This document shows positions 37,101-50,697 of a DNA stretch of 64,000 nt, piece after piece (the first letter of the stretch is position 1; each line of letters begins with the position of its first letter). Made by a program: the position numbers and the translations under genes. Source of the DNA: Lichenostomus cassidix. Lineage: Eukaryota > Chordata > Aves > Passeriformes > Meliphagidae. The notes beneath the pieces are model-generated. The model saw only the letters and a list, made by a program, of their open reading frames with translations, was not told the origin of the DNA and ran no database searches. The stretch covers positions 21,424,943-21,488,942 of the forward strand of contig CM039211.1 in the NCBI GenBank assembly GCA_008360975.2, in the 5' to 3' direction.

Positions 37101-40100
37101 ACATTATTTCCCTGGAGCCAAAGTCCTCAATAGATGTCAGGACACAGGAGGAGGAAAGAACACAGAATTGCACATATGCCTTCACCCCTCCCTGTCCTTC
37201 CCCTCTCCTGGGTGCTTTTTGGAACTGTCCTTTGGGATCAAGTAAAGCCCAAGCACACTGTCAATGTGGAAATTCTCACATGGGGAATCCTCCCTCAGAC
37301 AAGCAAGCAATCAGCGTTTTTTTGCACCCAAACTGCACCACTCTGGCCTGCCTTGGCAGGAAAATCTCTAGTCAACCACCTTACAGATCAGCTTTTTCCA
37401 AGGTCCCTTGCAAAACGTGTCTCTGCAGGTGGTGGGTATTGATCAATGACCAGGCCATAGATGTGTGCACCAGGAGCTTCTGCAGCGATTAGTTGTAGAG
37501 AGGAGACTTAATCCAGTGGTAGAGTTAGGCCAAATTAGGCCATTGTTTACTTCTGCACCTGCAACCGAGGCACTCAACACTTAGGAGCTGCAACCTTGTT
37601 TTGCTAATAACTGAAGTGAAATAAACTTTAAAGTTGTTTTCTAATGTTATTTGCTCAACACGAAGACATACTTTTCAAGGCATCAGTGGGGGGTGGGATC
37701 ATGTCCCATTCACTCCAACTGATTTCACCAAGCCAGCTGTTTTCCCCCATCTGGCTGGCTGTTTGTCACAGAGACCCCAAGTCAATCCTTCACAGTGGTT
37801 TCACCCATCCTGCTCAAAGCAGACCCTGAAGGTAAGCAGAGTTTGCTGCCAGGCTCCCAGTGCCACCCAGCCACCCACAGGTGTGTGAGCTCTGCTGTAA
37901 AACACAGGTTTTTAGTGAGAAGCAGGGTCTCAACAGCCTAACACACAGTTAGATGTGGCACAGCAGATGAAGATTTTGGGTGGCCCAGAGCCACAGCCCA
38001 CCGCAGATGGCCCTGGGTGTGGAGGCAGAGCAGTGACCTCTGCCTGCTATCTGGAACCAGCTGAGTCCAGGGCAGCCTCTTCACGGGTGCCAAGTTTCAA
38101 GTCTGGAACTATTTGTTGAGTACCATCAAGGATGCAGCTGTCAGGAGGGGAAAATTAGGTTGATTTACCCTTGGAGAATGCTACACTAATTCAGGAAATG
38201 CACACAAAGGACATGAGAAACAAACATCAATTAGAACAAGAAACATGAAAATATCTTTCAGCATCTGCCCTGCCCTTTATTATTATTCCAAGTGCATTCA
38301 ACCAATCATTCCCTCAGTCTGCTTCATTATTAGCAAATTGTAAAATAAATACTGAGTATTTTTATCTTCCCATTAGCAATGCTGAATCTCATTTCCTTGT
38401 CCAGAAGATTTCCATGACTGAGCAAAGGGAAGTATCCTGTGGTGGCCACCTCGTTCAAAAACATGTCTTTGAAAGGACATAAGGTGCAATTTAATCCTTC
38501 TAATTTTTAGAAAAATAAGAAAGGTGTTAATGAAATGGCAGCAGCATCTATATTAGGGTATTAAGTTTTGAGCTGAGTGTTGAAAAGATGCAACAAACCA
38601 TTTAGTGAAACACCAGAGGAGCAAAAAAAGGAGGAAGAAAATACAGGCAGTAAGAGCTTCTTTTGTTTATGGTTTGAAGCGTGATGACAACAGTTATTAA
38701 GGTATTAATATTGAATAACATTATGCTCTCAGAGGCTGCATATTCTGTGGGAAAGAAACAGGCTTCTCAGTATCTATTTTTACCCCATTTCTAGGTGATA
38801 CAGAATACACATATTCAGTACATCAGGGGTTATATCTCCAAAGCTCCTGAAGAGAGGAGGGGCTGTGAGCACGTCATGACCTTGATCTTGCAGTGGGCCC
38901 TGCAAGCAGCTGCTGCACAGCCTTTATGAGGAGGGACTGTGCTAAAGCAATGCTTGCAGGCTTGGTACCTACCTGTGTGTGCAGGAAATTAATTTTCTTC
39001 CCTTTGATGTGAAGTTCTAGTGGAAAACACAATGCAGATAGAGTTGGAAAGCTGAAGAAATTTTTCTCTGTGTAAGTGTATCTAATTAGTAGTCACCAGC
39101 CACTCTCCACCCCATAGCCAGCAGGGTCCTTCATCTACAAGTGTCTTTTTTCATAGGGGATTAAGGAAGGGGAGTCCTTGTGCCAGAAAATGGGGGAAGC
39201 AAGCACAAAAGGGAATTAATGCACAGTTTTCAGAACTTAGTGATCCTGCTCAGACTAACATCTTGTTCCTATTGAATGACAGTTCCCTGTATAGACTGCT
39301 TACCTCTCATGCCCTGACAGAAAATTTCGTAAGGAAAATTTTCTGGAAGCCATCCTGTTCTGATAGATCAGCTCATTTTTACTGATATTGTATAGATTAT
39401 GTTTACCTTCAGGGCCAGCATACGTAGATTTATGAATATGTATTTAGGTTTAGCTGTTGGTATTGTAATGTCTTTTCTGTTGGCTATACAGATCAGTGTT
39501 TGCTTGTGCAAGGGCTGTTTTGCCACTGAAATGTTATAACAAAACAGACAAAACAAAACAGACCATCTGCACCCCTGAGTAAGCAATTTATCCACAGATA
39601 AGACAAAGATGGATTCCAGTATATTTCATTCCATAAACTGAAAATAAAAATAATAATGAAGTGGTCTGTAATAAAAAACAGACAAATTACAAATATTACA
39701 CTATTGATTCAAAAGACTGTAATTTTAGAGAGTTGCTTTCAATTCTGTCAGCATTATAGATCCTGAAAATGAATGGATTCTTTCAGCAATATTGTCTTCC
39801 AAAAAACCACCTCTCATTACTTGCAATATTTTGAATAAACTAAGGTAGCACAAAACTTTAAGCAGGTGGTTCAATGATTTCTTTCTTTACTAATCATATT
39901 TATGGAGGCATCCACTTCATATTTTATTGCATTTTCAATGGGTGTAGAAAATTTCAGTCTGATAATGACCTTTGTACATCATGCTGCAAATTGATTTTGA
40001 TGACCTTTCACTCTCAGATAATTAGGCTTCATGCACATTCATCTTGTTCACATTGCACTGAGACTGCTTACTGCACTGGACTCTAAATTTCCCCCTCCAG

Positions 40101-40191
40101 CAAGTTGTCTCTCATTCTTCATCACTGCTTTGTTGTTGTTGGAGAATTTTTTTCTGTAAAAATTGCATTTTCAATGTAGCTTGCCCTTATT
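34173..40191. other. Unique AT-rich DNA, no gene seen
   Basis: No supported gene. A less AT-rich stretch at about 37130-38120 carries several short overlapping frames and an AATAAA near 37620. The stretch 36240-36480 is non-repetitive with mixed composition. Nothing is assignable by eye. Confidence 0.5.
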
Positions 40192-40428
40192 TCATAGAAT
40201 CATAGAATCATTAGGTGTGGAAAAAACTCCAAGATCGTGGAGTCCAACCTTTGATCAAACACCACCATGTCAACTAAACCACAGCACTGACTGTCATGTC
40301 CAGTTTTTCTGGAACATTCCAGGGATGGTGGTTCCCCCACTTTCCTGGGCAGCCTGTTCCAATGCTTCAGTGCCAAAATTTCTCCTGATGTCTAGCTGGA
40401 ACCTGTCCTGACACAGCCTGAGACCATA
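40192..40428 (-). mobile_element. CR1 LINE 3' end, antisense
   Basis: Starts with TCATAGAATCATAGAATCAT, the reverse complement of the CR1 octamer tail. It then reads through CTCCAAGATCGTGGAGTCCA and the CCAGTTTTTCTGGAACATTC segment to GACACAGCCTGAGACCAT. All of this fits a 237-bp CR1 3' UTR in minus orientation. Confidence 0.92.
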
Positions 40429-43400
40429 ATGTTAACACTTGTGCTATTGTTATATTTGGTGTGAAAAGGGTGACAATAGTTTTTTTCTCTATTCATAAAG
40501 GAAAATTCAAAAAACAGTTTCTCAGATAGTCTTCTACTCATTGCTCTGCCTCTCTCAGTTATACTTCCTCCTCTAAATTAAGTCTTACATAGATGGTTTG
40601 GTGATTCATCTTATATCATCATTTAGTCCTCCACAAACTCCATATACACTACATCATAATTACTGTAGGAAATACTGTGATATCCTAGAAAAGGCTGATT
40701 TCCAGAAGGGAAAAAGCCTCCCCAGAGAGAAACACAGCACGGAGACACAACACATAAATGCAGCTGTCTATAATGGAATGTTTTTCCTTAGACACCAGCT
40801 TCTCTAAAAATAAATGTTTTTTAGGGCAGGTCACCTGTTACACCATGATATACTCAAGTGCATCTTCAATATATTCTGTGGGTGATTAGAAACTTTCTGA
40901 ATGTGAACTGCTAAGAATCACATACTTAAAAAGCAGACATACTAGAAGGTAAATGTTATTATTTTTTTCAGCAGAAAATTATAAAGTAATTAAAAACCTT
41001 ATGTTGGATAAAAGGCAGTGACTTAATCCTAAACACATTATTCTCATCAGAATTTTTTTAGTCTTTTGACAACAAAAGTTGGTCATATGTTTCATGTCCA
41101 ACAAATCACTACAGGTAACAGGTTGTTTCTAGATTAATAAATATCAAGAAGTCAGTCCTGCATCAGGAATTGTATGGACAAATCACCCAACAAATCAATG
41201 TAGTTTCTTTGTATGCTTGCCTTGAAGACCTGAATGGAGCACACAGGTCTGCAGTGCCAGAATTCTGCAGCCAAAGCTAAAGGGAAAGCCTTTAAATCCA
41301 AACTGTCACAAGCAAATTGATATGCAGGTGTAAAAGGAGAGGGAAAGAAAAAGAAAGAAGAGAGAGAGAAAAGTAAACAAACCATAATGCTGTATTGTAA
41401 AATGTTAACAAGTTTCAGCTACCTGTAAAGAAAGACAGAATTTTTTCTGTTGACCTGCTCTGATAGCAATAAAGACAAATTGTATTAACTTCAATCCAAC
41501 AAGAACATTTTGTATATATCTTTTAGGAAAACTAGAGAAGGAGATGAAGATCTCAGAGGGTAAGAACCTTAAAACCAGTCAAGCTTAACAGTACATTCAT
41601 ACTGAGTTATTTTTCGTATTAATTTTATTGTTGCATTTGTCAGCAAAGGAAAACTCCAAGAGAGGAAGAATTCTGGAACACAGCCAGCATGTGTTTACTA
41701 TCTTATGAGCAGAATTGAAAAGGGCTTTCTGTGTTTCTTGCTGCATAAGATCCACAAGGGCAGGGACTTTGTGTTCTCCTTTATTCTTTACAGCTATCAG
41801 CATAGTGTCAGTTCTTAATAAATAATAAATAAAATAATGACTTGAAGAACATATAAAAAGATGAGTGGGGAGGACATACTAAATTATTCATAAATGTTCC
41901 CAACAATGTCACTTTCCAATTAAAGTGTCATCCTATCGTCTGTGTGGGTGAGACAGCAACCTTCATCTCACACAAATGTGACAGCACTAAGAGCAGAAGG
42001 ATTCTGTCATATATTAGTACCTAGGGTGTGATGAAACATTTAGAACAAATTTTCAGGAGTGGTTTTTCTATAATTGTCTTGCCTACACTACTGAAATTCC
42101 AGCCCTTTTCCTCATATGAAATATATGGATTACAATTTGTCAAAGCATTTATGTAACAATTCAAACAAAGGCTTATAAACTACTGTGTAGTTCTCTTTTT
42201 TAGCAAGTCACACTAATCAGAAATAATGTTAAAATTATTAATGGCTACCTCCCAAGCAATTTCTCTCTACTGTGAATCCACTGAATTAGGTTCTAAGGGA
42301 CTTCTTCTGTCCTGCCTTGGTTGACCAGGAGCAGTGTGAATCCTCATGTGAGCAGTGCAGTCTAGCTCATGCCCATGTTGTTCAAGGCCAGCTTATTCAC
42401 GTTGTAGATGAGATGAAGTGAAGCATGAGTTATTCAGCAGCCTTTGTCCTGCACAGTGCAGAGCTCCCTAAACCCACTGCTGTGACTCCCCTGCCTCTGA
42501 CATCACCACTGTGAGCAGCACAACCTGCACAGCTTGTGTGGGGGGCACTCTGCATCTCTCCCTCTGGTCAGAGGTTCCCTTGGTTCCTGCAAAGACAGTG
42601 AGGAGGCAGGAAAAGCAAGTGAAACATATCTGTTCCTGCAATCCCAAGGAAAATATCCAGAGCAGGATGTAATTGCTCTTCTCCAGTGGTTCTGTTCTGA
42701 GTCATTCAGTGGTTCTCATAATTACAGCACTGGGAGCCATGAAGCAGTATTACAATAAACGTGAGATTCATTGAAATAAAGAGTAAGTTTCTAGCTGTCA
42801 GAGACACAAAATGTGGACATTGAACTCCAAAAAATGCAAATACAGAAAAAACCAGAGCACTTTGAAATGTGTGTCATTTAATCTCATGATTCCCAAACAC
42901 ATCTTACCTGTGCAAAGACAGGGTGCAACTTGGGCTGCCAGTACTTAGGCAAGATTTCTGGCACTGCATGACTGTGGGCCAAAGGACCTTTCTTTTCTTC
43001 ACCTATTCATTAAGAGATTTGGACTAAGATATCAAATTTCCTAACAGCAATACAGTACTCATTTGAATGTATCCTCCCTCATTATAAGTATACCATCTGT
43101 ATAAAACTGATTAGTTCATTATATGGACAAGTAAATACGGGTTTGCCTAGCCAGGTGAATAAATATCACTAATAATAGTTTGATTTAATTGATAATAAGC
43201 ATAAAATAAATTGATGCCAAAATTCAAGGACCTGATTTTTTATTTATTTTACAGATGAAACAAATGATGAAATTTAGGCACGTGACAGATCTGTATAAAA
43301 TACTGTGGATAACACCAGTATGCAGAATATTTCCTAGGTCCTCTCATTTATTTATAGCAGAGATGATGGACAAAGCCTTTAAACTGGCTTCTTAGAGCAC

Positions 43401-44587
43401 ACTGCACAATCATTTCATTCACTTTCATGTCAACAAGCTTTGGCTTGATAAATTTCAACAGAAAAATGCTGGGTAAAGCACTGCAGACTTGCACAATTCA
43501 TTTTGCAGCAATTTTCTTGAGGCTGCTTCAAGATTGACCTGCTATCTTCCTTGTCTTCTTATCATTTTCCCATCTGAAAAAGTCTGAGTCATGTGGTACA
43601 CAGGGGAGTAAGTGATCTGAGACTGCTGCTGCATTCAAAGGTCATTAACAGTCATAACTCTTAAAATCACCACCCTCCTGCAGACAAGGTTAATAGCAGT
43701 CTATAGAATTGGTAGAGTGGTCAGTAGTTAACTTTAACTAGTATAAATACCAAGAGATTTTTTTTATTTTCTTTGTTACCTCAGACATAGAACAAGACTT
43801 GCATGTTTTAGAGGTTGCTACGGAAGATTACATTAAAAACTTGGAAATTAAACCCTTTAGACCTTTATGGCCAGTGAAAGACATCCTTCTCTATATATCT
43901 TTTGGATTAACTTACTAATTTTCTTCCTCAAAAACTGAAATATATCTGTATTTTCACAGCGCCTGGCAAGTTTGATTAATATAGCAATTATCTCAGCAGT
44001 CTAGCCCAAGGATTTTTAATCCAAAAATATGAAGGATTTTCAATAGAGAGGAAAAGTCTAAAAATCTTAGAAAGACACTTATTGGTAGTCAAATCACCTC
44101 CACATAAGTGAGTACAGCGCCATAAATTAAAAACCAAAAAGAAAACCTCAAAAACCCCACTCCCCCAACCCCCAAAAAACAATGCAGGAATTAAAAGTAA
44201 CATCAGACTTCATAGTGTGAATGTCTTAATTAGTCTTTGCTCCCTAAATAAAACTCAGGAAAGTTCTTTGAAGAGAATAGAAAATGCTAGCATTAGATAT
44301 AGTGAGGTAAAAATCCCTTTGCTGTCACTTTAGACAAATGCTTACGATGATGGATAATCTAGAAAAGTAAGAAACAAACAAAATAATTAATTTATATAAA
44401 AGAGAGACAAAAATGAGCATCTATGAGGGAATAGATAATAATTATAGTGAGTCAATAAAAGAAGGAGTAAATGGTTTATCATAATGGTAAAAACATACAC
44501 TAAGTATAGCTGAGTGATAATAACTGTTATTATTCCTAAGGTAGGTAAGTTCATTGATTACATTTCCAGTGGCACAGCAGTTATATC
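40429..44587. other. Unique AT-rich DNA, no gene seen
   Basis: Contains a homopurine tract at 41332-41373. Short C-rich runs at 44152-44173 give three minus-strand G-runs, not the four needed for a canonical quadruplex. A GC-richer patch lies at 42290-42620. No coding or transposon signature. Confidence 0.5.
41332..41373 (+). repeat. 42-bp homopurine (GA-rich) tract
   Basis: Uninterrupted purines including GAGAGAGAGA. Low complexity, with some triplex potential. Confidence 0.8.
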
Positions 44588-44609
44588 CATATGTGTGCAT
44601 ATGTGCATG

Positions 44610-44647
<38 letters not shown>
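44588..44647. repeat. 60-bp alternating purine-pyrimidine tract with (AC)n
   Basis: Strict purine/pyrimidine alternation from CATATGTGTGCATATGTGCA through a long AC array (44613-44647). TG-rich DNA on the left is partly complementary to the AC array on the right. This is the classic sequence class that can form Z-DNA. Confidence 0.9.
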
Positions 44648-44648
<1 letters not shown>

Positions 44649-47177
44649 GTGCATGAAGTATGTATATGAATGACAAATATCAATCCTAAAATGAAAGAAG
44701 GACACACAGTATGGTGAGCTAACTATGCAGTTATGTTTGGAAGATACATATTTTCTTTAGGTGAAAATTTAGGATTTCAATATTTAAAATACTTCAACAG
44801 TGTGACACTTCTTTTATTAAAAAATACTTTGCCTCATGAAATGTGGAATTAAATATTTTCCTGCAATCGATATATATTTTTAATATTCATACTTTTAACT
44901 GCATCCTACTCTTTTGTACGTATAGATCTCACTTATCAAACCTGGAGTAGCGTGTTTACAGGTGTGTGGGAGAATATAGCTTTCTATACCCCTTATACAA
45001 GTCCTTCAAAAATGTTAGGCACTTTTTCAAGCTCATTTTACCCCTGCACTCTCCCTGAAGTCCTGAATGACTCGGTGAGCTTGTGGAGCCTTTCACTCTG
45101 GGTCACTGATGTGATTCAAGTTGAAATCAGTGGACCAAGAATCACTACCATCTGAGGATGATTTTGTGCTCCTCTAAAATGAGTTGGTAGTTTGAGCCTG
45201 TTTCCTTTGAGGCAAGAGTGACAAGCACCATCTCAGCTGACCATCAGATCTCAGCTGACAATCTTTTGGTTCAGTCTTAGCTGAAAAGACTGAATATCTG
45301 ACCCATGGACCAATTCCTCCAAGTCAGAGAGCAGCAGTATTCAAGCTCCATTAAAAGTGCCAACCAACTATTTCACTTGTGTAGAAAAAATGAAGAATTT
45401 ATTTTCCCGAGTTGTTCATCTCTACTGTATTCATGGACACTATGCATGAAAAAGGGAATAAAAGATTTCTGTGACTGCGTAGTCCAGCTGTCATTAAGAA
45501 AAGTTTCTGAGAAAGGAGGAAGGTTGTCTTGCCTTCTTGTTCTGATTGTCTGGAAATTAATTCATCCTGATTTTGAAAATAAAAAATTAACTCACTAGAA
45601 ATTGGTGTGACTGTGAAGGAGACATTGGCTTTGCTATCGCCTGTAGGGCTGTCTCTTCTCTGAATATGAAATCTGTATTTTTTAAATTGAATGACCTTTT
45701 CCAATAATCTTCCTCACTCCAAGTGTAGTAGTTCAATTCCTGCATTATTTACAAGCAGCTTTAAAAAGTCTGTGCTCATGTTGACAGTAACCTCTGTGAA
45801 ATGATGGGCAATTTGTGATTTGTTTAAATTTCTTTTCAGCTGATAATGGCACTCGATCTGTATACAAAACTACATTCATTAAGTGATGGGGGTGCCTTTC
45901 TATTGGTGGTCCCACTCAAATGAGGTTTTCTCTATATTTATATAATTCCCATCTCCATGGTGTCAGATGATCTGGGTGTTTTCTAGTCCTGTTCCCCTTT
46001 TCTCCTAATCAACACTACTTGTCCTTTACCCACAACACCTATATATCTAAAATTGTTGTCCACCTCAGTTTAATCCCATTTCAGCAGGCTTTAACTGGCA
46101 AAGCCTTCTAATTTACTAAATAAGGAAATCTCAGATTAATGAAATAAGAAAGCCACATTCCTATGAATTAGTCCTCTTCACCTGACCTGGGTGGAATTTA
46201 TTCATACTTTAAAACAACATCACTGGTGGATTACTAATTTGTTTCTCCAAATTCCTATTCTACTTTTTTTTTTTTTTGGTCGGTACCCATGCAAAAAAAC
46301 CATGCATACAAAGTATATAAGTATATTTTTTCACATGTAGGATTTTGTATAGTGCAAAAATCAGCTACTGCTGTTCATCAGTTGCCAGTCTTGACTTGAG
46401 ACTACTTTCTGCTTAAGCTGACTGACAGGTGTTCCAGGGTTCCAGCTCACTGGCTGAAATACAAAATTGTTCACTGTTGTAGCACAGGATCAATCTGAAG
46501 CCTCTTATTCTGCAAAACACTCACACATGTAACTCTTTTACATGTGTGGATAATTATAATGTGCAGAATATCTTCCCATCACCAAGTCTGAGACTGATAT
46601 TTAAATGATCATTTAACTTTGCTAAAAAGAATGTTAATGTTTTAGCTCTGGTCACTTAGCTGTGAATTTTACTAACTTGGATTTGATAGGAGAAGCACGT
46701 GTTCCATGCTACTATTTATATTTGCACAGAAATATCTGCTTCTAAAACTGGAGCCTCTGAAGAGCAGCCCATTTAAAGGGCCTATGCTACTTGCTGAAGT
46801 GTGTGTTTGCTTAAAAAAGAGATAATTCTCTGTGTTATAGAATTTGTATGATATGGTCGAATTGGATGACTAACAGGAAATGTGGCAAAAACATGTTATT
46901 TTATCAAACGTATTTTAAAATTATTCTTACAGTGAATCAATCTGATGCAGCTAAAAGGCAGGGAGAAAGGGACTGAGAAGGTGACTCATATATAATTTAT
47001 TTTGCCTCCTAGAAAACTCCATGACTTCACACAGTTCAACCCATTGTGGCCGTTTGATAACAAAACATTTGATGCACTGATCAGTCTCAAGAATGGAGGT
47101 AGGGAAGAGTCACAAAATGAGGCTGAGAAGCCTTCATGATGCCAGTTGCTCTCTAAGGTTGACTCAGTGGTGTATCA
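44648..47177. other. Unique AT-rich DNA, no gene seen
   Basis: Contains a T15-16 run (about 46264-46279) and a 15-base direct repeat of ATCTCAGCTGACMATC type (45231-45265). No gene or transposon was recognised. Confidence 0.5.
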
Positions 47178-47345
47178 AAGCAAAAACAACTACAAAAACA
47201 AAAACAAAAAAACCCGAAACAAACAAACAAACCAAACCAAATAGAAAAAAACCCCAACAAAACCCCAAAAAGTCAAAACAAAAAAACCCCAAAAACCCAA
47301 CAGCAATAAATAGAGAAAACAAAAGAAAATCAAGCAAGTAAGCAA
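47178..47345 (+). repeat. A/C-only low-complexity tract
   Basis: About 165 bases composed almost only of A and C, including AAACAAACAAAC repeats and four CCC or CCCC blocks (47252, 47263, 47287, 47296). No attached retroelement body was recognised. Confidence 0.85.
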
Positions 47346-47556
47346 AAAATAATTAAAGCAACAAATCAGAACACCTGAAAATAGTGTTCTATCTAAAAAA
47401 CAGCTTTGTTCTTTCAGTTACTTAGGTCTTATTTAGTCTCTAGTAATAAATCAAAATATCAGAGCAGCCTTGTGGACACCAGACACGAGTTCCCCAAAGG
47501 GAAATCTTTTTAATGTCTTGAATAAATAACAATATTCCCTTTTAATTATTATTATC

Positions 47557-47581
47557 AGTAGTAGTAGTAGTAGTAGTAGTA
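47557..47581 (+). repeat. (AGT)8 microsatellite
   Basis: About eight AGT units directly follow a short ATT repeat. Confidence 0.9.
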
Positions 47582-50500
47582 TGGTTTCAAAAGAAAAAAG
47601 AATATTAAAAGAATGTATACAAAATCTGTTTCTTCCTACAAGCTTTTGGGACTGTGGTTCATTCATAGAAGATTTTACAGAAATGGAAAAAATAATAAAT
47701 TGTAGAATTTCTACAAAAGAACAGTATAAGTATTTAATGCTTGTGAATCAGAGAGATTTACCATTCTCAACACAAACATTTGGGAAGCAGCCACAGAAGC
47801 ATGGAAAATATTGTGCAATAGCCAATATTAACATAAAAAAGAAATTTCTAACTTAAACACGCTGCGGTTAATGATTTAAAATACTATTTATTATTTAAAT
47901 GCTGGTATCCCTATATTCATATATATTGAAACCAAAGACATTTACAGGTGGACAGTTCTCCTTTTGGAAGCTCTCATTAAATTCTCCATGTTAAACATTG
48001 GTGTCAAAGGTTAAGAAAACACTCCATTAGCTGAGTAAACTATGTGTTCATGTATTCTTCTTTAAATTGCTAATTTACAATAACACCTAGATCTTTCCAG
48101 ATCTTTGGTTCACACTTTGGTAAAGGTACTGCAGACTAACAGTTTTATGCAGAGTCAAATGAAGTTTAATGGAGAATAAAAGAAAGCAAAGAATTAAAAT
48201 ACCCATAAAGGGCAAAAAATCCAAGAATTATTGGACTCAAAAGATGAAGCAACCTCCCAGATGCTTCACAAAAACCTGAGATTTACAACCTCAACTGCTT
48301 GTAATTTACTTGGACTTCTTTTTTGTACAGAGTTGTGTCTACTTCATATAAAGCTGGAGAAAAGGTATATTATCATACACTCACTGGGACTCGGGAAAAA
48401 AGGTGTGGTATAAAATAAAAAATAACTGGAATATCCTTTGTAATATACAGTTGAACTAACATGCAATATTTCTTTCTTGCGTTACTTAAATTCACTTTCT
48501 ATATTGTTTCAACTTTCTTTCCCTCTGCACCATAGGATTTGGCTGAAATGGAAGTACCAAGGAATTGACTTTATTCTCACCTTCCTTCAATGTGACTCTT
48601 TTGTCATGGAAATTAATTAAGCATTATATTTTTCTTAATTTGCAGGCTGATTTAAACCCAAATCTCCTTGCAAGTTAACTGCTTCTGGTAGTAACAGAAA
48701 CATAGTTCAGCAGATGTTCATGCATACCTCAAGCTGAATGCCAAACCACAAAAGAAAGTTATTAAAGCTATCAGTAAAAGTTACACCGTGTGGGGATATG
48801 GTCCTTTAACCACTGTGAAGCTCAGCACTGTCTAGTGGTGACCCTGGACACACACATTTACCAATGTGACCTGGGCAGACACTTACAAACGTGCTCTGTC
48901 TTCACTAAGCAGAGAGGCTGTGTCATGTACACGGTGCCTTTGCAGGATCTGCTTCACAGGAGATTGGAGGAACTCAGGGCCTTGACCACAGTATAATGTT
49001 TGCCAGCTAACCAGCTTTGGTTGACAATTGCCTGAGCAAATGTTTCAGCAGCAATTCTGCATTTAAAACACCCCTCATAAGGACCTGATCACAGATTCAT
49101 TGTCCTGAAATTTGAAGGTTACTCAATACATCCCTGGCATTTAAGTAGACAATTTTTCCTGAACAAGAGTATGAAGGCAGCTGGGTCCAGCCTCATGGTT
49201 CACATTCAGTGCTTTTAACTAAGTTGTTGCCTCTCATCTTGAATGACATTACATATCACTCATCACTAACTGTCAGAAGTTATATCAGTATCTATATAAT
49301 ACCTCTTGAATTTCCTGGATGAAAAGTCTCAATGTTTACCTTTAAAATGTCAATCCTTCTGCACTCCTAGCATTCACAGGTGTGTTTATCAGTTTGTTCT
49401 CCTCTGCCCTGGAGATGTGTTCAGAATAAACGAAGCAAGTAGGACAACTTACAAGGAAGAAGCTGTAGCCAAAGTCATCTGCAGGTTTCAGCTCATCGGC
49501 CATTTCTCTCAGAGAGAGAGAAATCACCTTCTTGCAGTGACAGCCCTTTACGGTGAATTACCATTTAGACTTTTGGTCATGGAGATTGGTATAATTTTAA
49601 TAACAGACCTTCTCTGCTGAGATTTAAAGGTGTCAGAATTTCTTCATTTAGGTGACTGCAAAAAAGATAGGAGATCAAAAGTGACGTGGCCATCGCCATT
49701 CAAGCTCTCTCCCACAGTAACAGCTGTATTCAGACAGTACTATGCACAATGCAAGTTGCAAATGAGAAATCTTTGTAAGCATCAGCAAAGGCATTCAAGA
49801 GGCCTGACTGACATCTCAAGGAAGCAAAGGTGCAAGGAAGGACTGGCTAGGGCATGGAGCTCCATGACCTGCAGGAAATTCCCAGGTGAGCTTGAGACAA
49901 TCAATTTCCTTCGCCAAATGTCACTGAAAGAGTCTCCTTCAAATAAAGCCAACATGACCTTCTGATGTCTTGCCCTCAGATTGTATTGCACACTTCTGCA
50001 TATGAATATCTAGCATTTTGAATGTGCTACCAAACAAATTGCAACTTGATCTGTTTCTGGTCATTGCCACAATGCTTGCAACCTGATCATGGAAGGATGA
50101 TCATGGAAGGGTGCAGCAGATAATCATCACAATCCTTAACATCAGTGCATTAACTACTTACTGATGATTTGGAAATCATTGTAATCATCATTCTCTGATA
50201 ACTGTTATTATATTTGATTTGTAGTATTCCTAGAAAATAATTTAAATATTTGCTTACTTTTGTGACATAACTCGTAGAACAAATATTGTATCTCAGGTTT
50301 GCAAAATAAGTTGAAGAGTAAAACACATCATAGAAACCCAGAAGTGCAAACAGCAATGACTTTCACAGGATATCCATGCAAAAATCCTTTCCTTTTGAGT
50401 TTCAAGGAAAGAGTTAATATTTGAAGGATACCAATATGCCATGTCTGCTCTGTAGCCTATTTTCTATGTCAGGGTGTTTTGGGTCTCCCAGAGAGAGCAA

Positions 50501-50633
50501 AAAATAGAGGCAAACAATAGTAAGAATTGAAAAATTTTAACTATTAATTACTCCTGACATTAACAGTAGCTTTTGCATGCCTGGTGTAGTGTCTTCTAGG
50601 GTCTGTCTGCAGGTACTAATATCAACAGAGCCA

Positions 50634-50697
50634 CTCTATGTATCTGTCTATCTATTTATATCTCTCTCTCTCTCTGTGTCACACATCTCTCTCTCAA
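50634..50697 (+). repeat. TATC/TC-rich microsatellite tract
   Basis: Degenerate TATC units pass into TCTCTCTCTCTC and, after GTGTCACACA, a second TC run. Simple repeat. Confidence 0.8.

Noticed and set aside
49306..49965. Two consecutive plus-strand frames of 104 and 111 codons
   Set aside because: They are separated by a stop, start at arbitrary codons, have no domain and no splice signals.
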